Positions 37,385-49,000 of a DNA stretch of 64,000 nt are shown one piece after another. Position numbers and translations under genes: made by a program. Position 1 is the first letter of the stretch, and every line of letters begins with the position of its first letter. The notes below the pieces were generated by a model, which searched no databases, was not told the DNA's origin, and saw only the letters and a program-made list of their open reading frames with translations. Source of the stretch: Nymphaea colorata (taxonomy: Eukaryota > Streptophyta > Magnoliopsida > Nymphaeales > Nymphaeaceae); the NCBI RefSeq assembly GCF_008831285.2, contig NC_045139.1:19202354-19266353 (forward strand), given 5' to 3'.

Positions 37385-38513
37385 CGTCCCTTCAACCGAC
37401 TATGTTAATAACTTGATAGCTTTTTTTATATTTTCGCAAATTGGTAACCATATGAACCCCTCCCCTCCCCCTTTCTTTTCCAATTTTAAATGCAACCTTT
37501 TTATCAATGAGAAATGCAAAATAAAATTTTAAATTGTAGATCTTTGGTTTGACCTAATATCCTTTAGTTTGTGTACCATGAATTTTATTATTGAACTTTT
37601 GTCACGTGAACAGTAGCATATTATATTATACCCACCTCATATCCATATGTCTCATATGTAGAGTAATGAAATGCCCCTTTGATAATTTTGGATATGCATA
37701 ATATTTGGTAAAAACATCTGAACTAAATGTGACTACTTATTGAAGCAGGCAACAAATTGCATCCAAATCATTGACATCTTTACCATATGCTCACCTACTC
37801 ATTTATGAAAAGTCCGAGCAAATAAGGTACGTTATTTTTGGTAGTAAGAAACTGCGGGCATTTGGACGGCACAACAAAACCAGGTTCTTACAATATCTGG
37901 AAAACTGGGTTTGATGAACACCCGGTTTTGAGAATACCTGTATTTATACAAAAAAAAAAAGTAAAATAATTCCACTCTCTCATATTCTTTGAAAAAGCAG
38001 GCTTTACATGTGTCACCTAAACAAATAAAAAAAGTTTTCCAACTGATTAAAAAGCTTATTTTCTTAAAATTAAATTTTCACAAATTTGAGTTAGATGAGG
38101 GTGGCATTCAAACAGCCCGAATTGAAACAGGGTTCGCAGCAGCACCGTCATTGAATTAGAGGAAAAATTTAAATCGGATCTGACACGCTAAAAATTGACG
38201 GAGTTTCCAAGCTAGCCAAACCATCTGAAATATATTTATTTTTCTAAAAATGTCCCATCGCATCACAAAATTTGAAAAATCTAGAGGCACGTTTCTGAAA
38301 TTATGACTACATCGCGCGGCTAAATGAAATGTTTCTCCAGGAAACTTTTTTCATATGACGATAATACCCATCGAGCGCCCACGGTAAAAAAAAGGAAAAA
38401 CCGGGAAGCCCGCATCAGTACTTGTCAAAAAAGAACGAGGGTATTGTCGTAATCTGGCGAGAAGCACAGAGCGGACGGGAGGGGAAGAGCCTGGAGTTCA
38501 TCGAATCGCGACG

Positions 38514-38641
38514 CGTCACACGGATCGATGACGTGGCGGGGAGGAACTTTTCGAATCCCGCCCAAACCCGGATTTTCACCTCCGGTTGTAAATTCAATTT
38601 TAATCTCTTCTTCCCTTTTTCTACGTTTTTTCCAATCTACC
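38514..38641 (+). promoter_or_regulatory. HMGB promoter/leader segment, duplicated at 41591-41711
   Basis: This segment upstream of the HMGB start (ATG at 38816) begins CGTCACACGG, contains GATGACGTGG (an ACGT-core motif like bZIP sites), GGTTGTAAATTCAATTTTAA and ends TACGTTTTTT. The same blocks in the same order occur 3 kb downstream. Just after it the leader becomes CT-rich. The exact transcription start cannot be read. Confidence 0.5.
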
Positions 38642-38815
38642 GCCCTTGCTTCTTCCCTTCTTCGCTCTTCCGTCTCTCTCTCTCTTTACGCGCCTTCCGC
38701 CTTCTTTTATCGCCCTTTCCCTTCGTTTTCTAGGGTACGCTGGTTTCTCTCTCTCTCAATTTCCCCCTTTCTTTGTCCATTTTTGGCGGTGTCGTTGCAT
38801 TTCCGTCGATTTCCG

Positions 38816-39895
38816 ATGAAAGGAGGGAAGGCGAAGGCCGAAACGGCCAAAAAAGCTGATAACAAGTGAGTTTTTCGTTTTCCTCGGTCAGAGTTCTTTT
38901 TCCACGGTTTCGGATTTCGTTTCCGTGTGGTTTTTGACGTTTTTTGGGACGTCGGACGGTGTAACTTGTGATTTCAGGCTGGGAACGAAGAGGAAGGCCT
39001 CTGGGAGTGACCGAGTTGGGAAGAGAGCTGCTAAGAAAGGGAAGGACCCTAACAAGCCGAAGCGGCCGCCTAGCGCCTTCTTCGTCTTTATGTGAGCCTT
39101 TTTTCGCCTTTCTCTCTCTCTCTCTCTCTCTCTCGTGTTGTTCTGTTTTGTTTCGTATGTTTAATTGTTCTGATTTTGTTGAAACAGGGAAGAGTTCAGG
39201 AAGCAGTTTCAGGAGAAAAACCCGAACAACAAGTCCGTCGCCACGGTAGGTCTCAAATAGTCGTTTCTTTGATGTTTCTTTTTGTTAATAGTCGGTGTTG
39301 CTGGTTGTTAAGACGCAAGGGATTTGGATCGTGTTTCTCTTACACTTCATTTGCTCGTTCTCAGGTGGGAAAGGCTGCTGGAGATAAGTGGAAGTCGATG
39401 TCTGAATCTGTCAGTATCGTGGAAAAAAGGAAGAATATTCGTCTAATTCGTCTTTCCCTTAGTTGTTCGTCATTTACTGATTCAGTATGAAAATTTCAGG
39501 ACAAGGCACCCTATGCAGCGAAAGCAGCTAAGAGGAAGGCCGAGTACGAGAAGAGTATGGCAGCCTATAACAAAAAGCAGGTATTTGCTTAATGGATATG
39601 TTGAATTGCTCGCATATATACGTTGCTGATCTTTTTTAATCGGACTAACCATCGTGTTCCCCAAAAATGCAGGCTGGTGGTTCTGAAAATGAGGAGGAAT
39701 CTGACAAGTCGAAGTCCGAAGTGAACGATGATGAAGACGAAAGCGGAGAGGTACCTCTTTACAGTTTTCTCTGTTCGCAATTTCCTCATATGGTCTCATA
39801 GTTTGCTGGTTGCCATTGCTTCGTGAATATGTACGGGTATTTAATTTCTTTTTGGTCACTTATCTTTATTCGGGCAGGAGGAAGAGGAAGAATGA
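38816..39895 (+). CDS. HMGB: HMGB-type high-mobility-group chromatin protein
   Basis: Seven exons join in frame: 38816-38865, 38978-39091, 39188-39245, 39365-39409, 39500-39580, 39673-39750 and 39878-39895, coding 147 residues. The N-terminal tail is Lys-rich (KGGKAKAETAKKAD, then KRAAKKGKDPNKPKRPPSAF). A single HMG box spans about residues 39-113, with FFVFMEEFRKQF, NPNNKSVATVGKAAGDKWKS and KAPYAAKAAKRKAEYEKSM. The tail is acidic, ending in DDEDESGEEEEEE. This basic-box-acidic layout is that of plant HMGB1/2/3 proteins, abundant nuclear factors that bend linear DNA and loosen chromatin. All introns are short and GT-AG, matching the many-exon structure of plant HMGB genes. The last exon codes only five residues plus the stop. 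Confidence 0.95.
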
Positions 39896-40740
39896 CGTGC
39901 TGGCAGAAAAAAATAGAAGCAAATGTTTTGTTTGGAAACTGGTGAATCTGTGTAGATTTTTGGACGTCCATCTCCGTTCTGGTGGCGTTAGATCTTGTCA
40001 GACAGCAAACTGCCGACTTCCGTTTCTTTCCTTTTTTTTGCTTCCCTTCCAGATTTGCCTTTCGGGCATTTTGTTCCTTCTAATTTAACATGGTCTGTAG
40101 AACATCTTGGTGATCGCCTGACATGCTCTTAGTTCTCCCTTCCTGTAATTATCAAAATTTTAGTTGAAGTTTCATCTCAATCCTGGTTGGCTTTTGTTTC
40201 TTTATTAGTTTAGTTCTCTCTGTAGTCGGTCGCCGGAGTAGTGTTCTCAATTGACCGTCCATAGGTCTTGATGGGTCGGTAACTGACTTCTACTGTATCT
40301 TATATTGGTTGAGGCGTGATAAGTATCTTTTCTCGACGGAGTGATCAGAGGTCGCAAGGTGAACAGCGATCTCGCCGTCATTGTGGGTCTCGAGGGGGGC
40401 CGGGTGGTTGTGTGCCTGTCTAAAGTGTTCGACTGGATTGTTCTTTTGGGCATGGTTGTCGTGTCTGGTGACTATGACTGGACGCAATCACGCGTATCGG
40501 ACGTTGATGTGATCTGCACTGAAGGGTGTTGTTGGGGTCGAAGCTTTAGGGGCCAAGATGTGATGTGGCATGGTTTGAGGATGTGTTGAGGAGACTACTC
40601 GAAAACCCGTTGTTCCTGAAACTAAAACGACGGATCTTAGTTTGAGATCATTTGTTTACCGGAGAAAGGGGTTTGATGGATCTGTTTTTAAATCCATTGG
40701 TCTCAAAAGTCTCATTATTTTAGTTCAAGGGCAGTCGACG

Positions 40741-40985
40741 TGAAGCGGTTGGGTTATTGGTCTTGGCCGGTGTTTTTATTGCTCCCAGTCCTAGTGTGTG
40801 TTGTTGGATCTTGCAACTGCTTAAGTGGTTGTGCGCCACGAATTGAATAAATCAGGCGGTGGAAATATCTTGTGTTATTGGTCTATTGTTGGTTGTTCTC
40901 TTTGCTCTGCCTAGAGCGTGTTGTTGGATCTTACAACTACTGGGGTGCTTGTGCGCCACGAGAGGGAATAAATCATGCGGTGGTG
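40741..40985. repeat. 120-bp tandem duplication
   Basis: Two adjacent units of exactly 120 bp, starting at 40741 and 40861. Shared blocks include GTTATTGGTCT, GTGTTGTTGGATCTT, TTGTGCGCCACGA and GAATAAATCA, with moderate divergence between units. An open frame through it (40872-41387) has no ATG near its start and no family signature. Confidence 0.8.
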
Positions 40986-41590
40986 GGGATACGCAGCTTG
41001 GGGCTTTCGTCTATTTACGCTTCTTGTTGTACCCTCTTATGGGTTGTTTCTTTTACTCTTTTAGCAAATTTTGATAACGTAAGAGGGCCTACCCTCAACA
41101 GGTTTTTTGCCGAACCTGTTTGGCATTTGACGAGAGGTTCAGACCAGTTTTTATTGGCTGAGTGTCGAGTGTGGGACGTGCCGATCAATGGTTTGTCGTG
41201 CGTTAGTTTTGCCAGAATTCTGACAAAGAGTTATGATTTTCTGGCAAATTGTTATGAAATTGGTAGGAAACTGGTGAGGGAGGATTTCCACTGGTATTTG
41301 TGGTTTCATTGTTTAGGCAAAGCAGTTCCATATGGTCCTAGGGTGTTTCGATGTTTGAGACGCCAAACTGTGGAGGAGTGTGATTAATGGGCCTTTCAAG
41401 ACGGCCAAGTTTTTCTCGATGAAACGGTGCGTCAAATGCTTTTTCGTCGTAAGCTGGAAAAAATATTGAAAAGAGGTGCCCCATGAAAAGAAGTACCCTT
41501 AAACCAAAAAAAGAAATATCTGCGTCATGAATGTTGGGATGTTGTAACTTTAGGTGGTTGCGAATTTGTTGGTACGAGCGTTGAAGTATC

Positions 41591-41711
41591 CGTCACACGG
41601 GTTGATGATGTGGGAGCAAAGAGTCTTTTTGGTTCCTTCTCAAAGCCCGATTTTCATTATTCAGTTGTAAATTGAATTTTTAATTTCTTCCTCCATTTTT
41701 GTACGTTTTTT
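41591..41711 (+). repeat. Copy of the HMGB promoter/leader segment
   Basis: Starts CGTCACACGGGTTGATGATG and includes AGTTGTAAATTGAATTTTTA and GTACGTTTTTT, collinear with 38514-38641. As in the source, a CT-rich tract follows directly. No HMGB coding exon follows, so only the promoter/leader was copied or survives. Confidence 0.7.
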
Positions 41712-41713
41712 GG

Positions 41714-41716
<3 letters not shown>

Positions 41717-41774
<58 letters not shown>
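41717..41774. repeat. (CT)n(AT)n compound microsatellite
   Basis: About 14 CT units pass directly into about 15 AT units. The CT part may have grown from the CT-rich leader of the copied HMGB promoter just upstream. Confidence 0.9.
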
Positions 41775-41777
<3 letters not shown>

Positions 41778-42892
41778 GCTTGTATCGCCTTTTCAATGAG
41801 TATATATATATGTATATATTTATGTATGTATATGTGCTGGTATTGCCTTTTCAACATGAAATGAAAACGGGGGAGGTAAGAGCGGTCGATTGGATAAAAT
41901 GTAGAAAAGGGAAAAATAGATTAAAATTGAGTTTACAACTAGAGGTGAAAGTTAGGTTGGTGTGGGCTTGAAAAAGTTGTTTCCTGCCACATCTTCAATC
42001 CGTGTGGCAGGTCTTGATTATTCAAATCATCCAATTTGAAACCACGACAACAGCTCAAGATTGGTGAAGAATGCTTTGGATGATTTAAACATGTTAAAAG
42101 AAGTTTCAATTTTGGAGCACACTTTGCAAGTATTACTAAGGTCAGACAGACAACACCTAACAGTTTAAGCACACACGTCACATGGATTTTTTTTTTTTCT
42201 CTCATCACCACAAGCTAATCCATTGAACACCACAATGAAAACCGAAACTCAAATGAAGAAATTGAAACAGCAAGACGGCATGTTCATCATTCAGCGAAAG
42301 AACATTTCATGAAAGCATAAGAAAAATTGCTAAATTTACGAAGAGATTTCTTTTCGACGGGACTCTTTTTCTCTCGATCTTGTTTCCACCTTGATTCAAG
42401 AAACAAGCGCGACTAAGAAACATGGCGGTTCATTGAGACGAACCTTGCCGTTTCTTGCCACCTTCCGGTATTCTCCTCATCTGAACTGTAATAGGTCTCG
42501 AAGCGAGCTTTGTGAAACCTTAGGATAGTGGGCGCTGGGTAGGGAAGTGAACCACTCACCCAAGAAAATGAACTTAGACTCAGAATCTGATTCGGTAATG
42601 GTTTCTATTGCTTTTTCAATTGTTCAAATTCTCCCGCTGCCTCGACAGCTAGAACAGTAAGCACCAAAGTGAATCGATGAGCGTTCTTAAAGACAGCACC
42701 CTTGGGATTTCTTTATCAATGGACTGCACGAAGGCATGTGCAATTGTTCTACCTTACATAAAATATCTTATTCGGCTCTCATTTTTAATGACACGAGGGA
42801 ATGTGAAGTTGCGGTTGGTTGAAGCATAATTGCAACTGCCCCATTCTCAATAAAATATCAGGGAGCCCCAAGCGGACACACGTTAGTTGGCC

Positions 42893-43261
42893 GGAGCTGC
42901 ACAATGACTTGACTTGACTGGGCTCGACTCAATTTTATCTTACAAAGATACTCAAAACGATAAAAGAGTCGAGTTCAAGATTTAAGAACTCTACTCTACT
43001 CGACTCCCAAACTCGACTCCCAAACGCTTACACAAGTTAAACGAGTTACATGAGTTAACGCTTACACCAGTTCACGCTAAACACATTAACGCCTAAATGA
43101 GTTAAATGGGTTAAACGAATCAAGTTCAAGCTCGATTTTGTGTAAACGAGTCGAGCTTTAACTTGTGATAAGTAGCTCAACTTGAGTTCGAGCCGAGCTC
43201 GAGTTTTTTGAGCCGAGTCGAGCTGGCCAAGCTCGGGCTCGACTCAGGTCGTGTGCAGCCC
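42893..43261. mobile_element. Inverted-end element rich in GAGCTCGA / GAGTTAAACGA
   Basis: The left end GGAGCTGCACAATGACTTGA and the inverted right end GGGCTGCACACGACCTGAG, followed by TCGAGC on both sides, form imperfect terminal repeats. The interior is a degenerate series of CGAGTTAAACGAGTT and CGAGCCGAGCTCGAG words. GGGCTGCA-type ends followed by GAGTCGAGC are common in plant non-autonomous elements. Target-site duplications were not recognised. Confidence 0.5.
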
Positions 43262-44194
43262 AAGCCGGGTAGGTGGGTCACCGAAATTTAGGTTGTCATT
43301 TAAATTTTCATGGCCGCTACTTTGGAGTATAGACTGCAAAGAACTCATACATATGAGGGATGCACTGCTTTTAGAGGGAACGAAGCTTCGGCTCCCTTGA
43401 ATTCTCATACTCCCAATAATGTATCCGGCAAAATTTGCCTGCAATGAGCTGTTTGGCCATTTCCCAAGAAGTGATTGATCTATAAGGCGTGCAATATACA
43501 TAAAAGGCATGAACAACCATATAAACAATACCAAGAAATAACTTTCATTAGGTTAATGTCACGATGGTGGCCTGATATTTTCTGATTTCTGAAACGCCTT
43601 GTGAATTTCCAAAAAGTCACAGTTTTTAACGTTTGTTTTGCATGTGATGGATAGAATTTGGGGGTTTGCTAGAGGCAAAACCTTTCTTTTCTACTCTCCT
43701 GGATCGAGATTTGAGTAGTTATATGGTATATTTTTTAATTCGAGTGTCGTGTATACTACAATTTATAATTCAAATGAATAATACTTATGTGAATCGAGCT
43801 AAAGACCTGTGATACTTTAACCGATCAGCAAAGCCAAACTTAAATAAAAGCACATATACTTTTCTTATTTTTCTTATAAAATAAAAAAGTCAATCTCAGA
43901 CGCCCTCTGCAGTCTGGGGAGAGAATGGATATGTTGAGATCTTTTTAAGACGTCCAACGGCTACCGATTGCAATAGCTGTAGAATTAAATTGACGGCACA
44001 TTTATTGAGAGAGAAGGAGAGCACAAGATATTTTTATTGATTATGAAGGTCTCGTGAATGCCTTTGGCTTTAACTGACAAGGGCAGCTTTAATATTTACA
44101 GTCGCCACTGTGAATTAGACGACAACCAAATTTAATGAAAAAAAAAAAAAGAGACGTTAAGGCATTGTCAAACAAGGTACGTAATTGTTTAGAG

Positions 44195-44515
44195 ATGTCA
44201 ATAAATTCGAACTGCTTGAAAAATTTTAATATTTAACTATGAAATCGGATCAGACTGGATTTAAGTTGTAGTATCCGATCGGATTTGGATTTAAGCATTG
44301 AGTATAGATAGGATTTTGTTTTGAATAAATATCTGATGTGGCTATATCCAATATTTATAAATTTTGAAAGTTGCTTCATAACACCACATAATGTGGTTCA
44401 GATTCTGTTTAAAACTTAAAAGTCGGATTGGATTAGTATTTGAATTTAAAACCGAATTCGCATATGGTAGTAGACTTTTCCTTGTCTGCGTTTGAATCCG
44501 ATATACGATTTGGGA
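44195..44515. repeat. Dispersed AT-rich repeat
   Basis: Contains TTTTGAAAGTTGCTTCATAA, ATGTGGTTCAGATTC and TTAAAAGTCGGATT in the same order as the 20455 copy, and begins GATGTCAATAAAT. Copies differ too much for exact ends. Confidence 0.45.
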
Positions 44516-44976
44516 AGATTTGTCATTTCATTTTATATGCACGATAGCTTAAATGTGCCTGTCGATAAATTTTGATAATTCTTCAAAATTTGTCTTCGTT
44601 ATCTTGGCCATGAAGCAAAAAACATGCTTGATAAAACAAGATAGCTTTGAAGCGTCTTCTTTTACCAAATTCGTTTGTATATGCAAATTCATTGCAACCT
44701 TTTTATCTTAAAAAGATCCGATCTTAGAAATGCGATTTCCAATGCTGCTTTGGTAGAAATTAGCTTAGGAATTGCTGAAATCGAATACGTAATATGGTTT
44801 TCTGGTTTGAATCACTAACTGAATATGCATCATATTTTTAATTTCAGAAAGACATAATTTTTGCTTAAAAGCATATGGATTTTCCATTTATGTGTTCTGG
44901 TCACGCCGGTTACATCTATCCAAGGCGAAGAAACTTTCATATGTCAAACCATTCTCTTCCTCTTCCTCCCTTCCAC

Positions 44977-44979
<3 letters not shown>

Positions 44980-45011
<32 letters not shown>
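44980..45011. repeat. (TA)n microsatellite
   Basis: About 16 TA units in intergenic DNA. Confidence 0.9.
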
Positions 45012-45014
<3 letters not shown>

Positions 45015-45449
45015 AACATGGCTCTTAGGTGGAGGATGTTTAGAAAAAGGAATATTGTATGAGTGTTTCATGAATCTACCTCATTCATTTAACACTAGAC
45101 CTCACTGTTCCATGAATTTGTCTAATCTTTGGAGGCAAATTCACGACACATTTACATAGTGTTTCTTTGTCTGAACATACCCTAATGAATCATAAAAGCG
45201 ATAGAATATTTCAGTCATTTAACATTAATTAACAATTTTTTCTTTTGTTTTATTTCAGTCTTTTATCTTATATCTCTAGCTTCGACCAGTGTCCGGTGAG
45301 CGTGAGCCAGCATTCTTTTCCCTTCTTTTGACACATGAAGGAGATGACCACTTTAGAGGCCATTTGCAACCAGACCTCTACTGGACTGCTCTTTAAGAAG
45401 TTCTGTCTAGTTAATTGAACCAGCTGCTAGTATTATGTTGGTAGTGTCT

Positions 45450-45635
45450 CAAATCTCATATTCAAGGCTACCTACCGCAAATTTTAAGATCATAGATCTG
45501 TGGTTTTGACAAGGCCAAAGATTTAGAATCCCCAACTAAGAAATCCACTATTTCTTCAAACTGCAGATTTGACTGATGAAGATTTAAAATCAACCTCAGT
45601 TCTCGGATCCAATACTATCAAACACAGCCTAATGA
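45450..45635. repeat. Repeat of the GGATTTGAGATCC group, diverged
   Basis: Words such as AAATCTCATATTCAAGG, AGATCTGTGGTTTTGA and CTATCAAACACAG match the 14.6, 26.1 and 48.2 kb repeats in content and order. No clear hairpin remains. Confidence 0.35.
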
Positions 45636-46034
45636 ATTCTTGTCGTCGTCGGTCTCCTGCATTAGCCTACGCAGATATAGGCATCAAGGCAAGATTATCA
45701 ACCTTGGGGAGCCAAGCGACAATATCTTTCTCCTCGATCGCGGCTTTCTCAAGACCCAAATAGATAAAAAAATGAACCCAGAACTCTGCATTACATTTTC
45801 GTGGCTTTGACTGCCATTGTTCATTCTCGTAAGGCGTGAGTTACTCGCGCAGGCCGGGGCGCGAAGGTTCAGCCAGACACACTCCCAACTAAATCCAAGG
45901 AAAAGGAATTCCTCGCGAGCTTTGCGTGGGAAAATGGCCGGTTTTCCCATGAAACTGACTGCACGCTAGTCCGACAAGGGAAGAGGGGAACATAGACATT
46001 AGACGCTGAGGAAGCGCGCGCGTGCTCGACGATC

Positions 46035-49000
46035 ATGGGGAGCCCGGGAAAGTGCATACTGGTGACGGGGCCTCCTGTATGGAACTCTATATCTTCGATT
46101 CTCAAATGATGATGACAATCCCGAAACTTAAATCCTCTCGCTTCTGTCGCTCCCCCTTTCCTTTATCTTCTCCTTTGCCTTTTCCGTCATGGAATCTATT
46201 GGATATCGTCATTTTTCATTCTCGGGATTTTTTTTTTGGGTACCAGGGAATTGGGAAGACCACTCTAGTGATGAGAGTTGTGGAGCGCCTCAGAACCGCG
46301 CTGCCCGATTTAAAAGTACAAGGTTTCTATACGCGTAAGTTCATTTCCTGGCTTCTTCATGATCGCCCACATGCTATAAATTCTCGGATACAGTAGGATG
46401 GAGATACATTAGATGCAGTTCATTACTCTGCTGTTTTGGTCGTGATTACTATTGAACGTATTGTGTCGGTATATGCTTGACAAATAAAGACGATGCCCCA
46501 ATATTTTGTTGCTTCTGTTTATGGTTTGAAAAATGAAGACAATGGTCCAATTATTTGTTCTTTCTATCACGGTTTCATGGTTATTTCATGACTCATGTAA
46601 ATAATCATTACCAGTTATGTAGGCTTGCATAATCAAGATGCTGTATGTCTTTTCGTTAAGTTCAATATGTTAGTTGTTTCTATATGTAAATTTCGAAATC
46701 AGATTCTTGCTTCTTGTGACACCATGAAGAGGGCCAAACGTTTACAAGGCTACGTTTGGTCATGTTTGCTCGTCTGTAATCCTTCCTATTTTACAAAACA
46801 TACTAAAGCTTACCTTGAAATATGCTCATTCTTTTCCCTTATTGTCTGGCTAGGCATTTGATGAAAATTTATTTCATCAATTCACGTTTTTGGTAGTTGC
46901 TTTGTTAATCTCAAAGGGGCTTGTTGATCATGTAGCTGCTAATCTGTCAAGAAGGGCAAACCCTGAAATCTGCAGCATTGTGTTTCATTCCACTGGTCAA
47001 ATGCTTCTAAAAGGCTTCTTAGGTAACATTTGTCAAGGTTCAATCAAATCTGAGCAACTTCTTGAGTATTAGAAAATTCAAGAAAATCTCAAATGGATCC
47101 TACATGGTTACCATAAGGTTCGGCTGTCCTTTAAGATGCCGAAGTGAACATTCCATCATCTTCCCTTGTTCATTTCATTGTGAGGTGGAAGCTCCTTGTT
47201 TTGATTCTTCCAGTAACAATGTACCTCCAACTGAAGATAGTGGTGTGGATTGATGCAATATTAGTTTGGGAAGAGTACAAGGGAACAGATAAAACTGAGA
47301 AAAACTCAAGCACAATAATATGATAGTTTTAGGGCTATTAACTACTAAGTATCATTCTGTACGTTCAATTCATTAAATGGGGGCAGTTTTCTATAAGTAA
47401 TGACTAATGACAATGGACATGAAATTACATATGCATGTGCTGCTGTTAGGTGCAGCCTAACACAGTTTCATTTCTGTTTTTATTTCTGTCTTCTGTTTTC
47501 CACACTCGCTGAGTAGTACAGGGGTTGGGTCCGTAGTTAGGTCATGTAATAAACCCAACCCACTCGCACAAGTTATATATGCACACCTTAAGGGAATTAA
47601 AACCCTAATGACAATATGATTAACCCTCGAATCTGGGCTTCTGCATGTTTAAGAGAGAGAGTGAGAGGATTGGAAGGGCGATAGCTACCTGGTGGCTATC
47701 AGCTGCACTGTGAAAAAGCTGTCAGGAATGAGATGTTAGAAAACGAAATTGCAGAAAATTCAGCTGAGCAATAGAGCAAATGACCCCTTTTTTCAATAAT
47801 CAATGTGAACTAAGAAGGAATAGACATATTTCCAAATCATTCATTGTCGTCCTTTTTTTTCTCAAGCTTGTTGAGAAACATGTTTTGCCTGAATAGCATT
47901 GTCAATATCGATGTTGTTCCCAGATAGTAGGTTTACATACCTATATGGCATTTCAGCCAATACCTGTTGGCCTTTTCAGCTTGTACTGGGCTACCTTCTC
48001 TTTTTCCTTGTTGAAAATAATAAACCGTCCCAACCCTCCCACCTACCCCCCGCAAAAAAAAAAAGGACTGACTCAAGTGTCTTGTCCGGCAGACATTGAC
48101 CTGCTCCTTAGCTGGTTTCAGCTTATGTAGAAACTTTAGAAACTAAGATAACTGATAGTGGGACACTTAGGGGCGTTTGATAGCCCTGGATCTCAAATCC
48201 TATCTTAGATTTGCTCAGAGATCCAAAGTTCTGTCAAACAATAAATATGAGATACGTGGATTTCAAATCCACGATTAGCCTGAAAACCGTGGATTTTAGA
48301 TCCGACAGGGAGGGGGTCTGATCTTGTGTGTGGATCGAAAATTAGCACCAAAAGCTTTAATAGGGTATCTCCTGCCATAGTGGATGGGTGGCTGTGATGC
48401 ATAAGATGAAGGCCAGCTGAAACAAAAGTGGCTGATGGAACTGCCATGGTTGACAGTTTTGCACGGCTGTCTTCAGTTCTCTTTTCACTCTTGCACAGCT
48501 CTAACCTCAGCTTTTTATTGCCTTTTGATGTTTTTCAATTTGTAATTTATTATTCAGCCACCTTTCGTCTCCACCTCCTTCTTTCTTCTCCCCTTCTTCA
48601 TCTGCTTCTCCTTGCTTTTCATCGGTGGCAATGACTCCAGCTTTAGTGGCCATGGTCTCCCTCTGCTTTTTCTCCATCATTGTGGTTGCCTACTGCTCTG
48701 AAGCTTCACAGTCAAGGCCTGAATATCTTTGATGTCAAAGCTCTTCTACCATGCTTTGAATAGGGACATCATCAGTGAGTCCAATGGCAAGTTGTGTCTT
48801 CGTTTTTGTAAGTTGGGTGTTCAGTTAGATGGGCTTTTTTTTTGCTGTTTGGCCCAATTGCCTCCTTTAAATCTTTAATGTTTAAGTTTAGCCTTAGGTT
48901 TTTAGACCTCTTATTATTTGTCGAGAGATTAACGTGGGACCATTTTCAAGTCCTATTTTCACAAGGTGTTACAGTCCAACCACCTTAAGGCACATGCATC

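Larger units (their letters stand above)
36053..38815. other. Intergenic between WOX13 and HMGB
   Basis: 3' flank of the WOX gene, then AT-rich DNA with no ORF of note. It holds a palindromic microsatellite (about 37083-37166) and a MITE copy (37195-37384). From about 38390 GC content rises into the HMGB promoter, and 38640-38760 is a CT-rich leader typical of plant 5' UTRs. Confidence 0.5.
39896..46034. other. Intergenic between HMGB and THEP1, repeats
   Basis: The first few hundred bases are HMGB 3' UTR. Beyond them no gene is recognised. The region holds a 120-bp tandem duplication, a copied HMGB promoter segment, a (CT)n(AT)n tract, a GAGCTCGA-rich element with inverted ends (42893-43261), a dispersed repeat (44195-44515), an (AT)n run and a hairpin repeat (45450-45635). 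A minus-strand frame at 43244-43534 (96 codons) resembles nothing I know. Confidence 0.5.

Noticed and set aside
40872-41387. Open frame of 171 codons downstream of HMGB
   Set aside because: It has no ATG at its start, runs through the 120-bp tandem duplication, and shows no family motif; best explained as chance in a duplicated region.
41657-41971. Frames coding runs of RERERE, SLSLSL and IYIYIY
   Set aside because: They are translations of the (CT)n(AT)n microsatellite.
43244-43534. 96-codon minus-strand frame beginning MVLFIWLFMPF
   Set aside because: It overlaps the end of the GAGCTCGA-rich element and has no known motif or splice context.
45569-46105. Minus-strand frames overlapping THEP1 exon 1
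   Set aside because: They are antisense to a well-supported exon and lack any motif.
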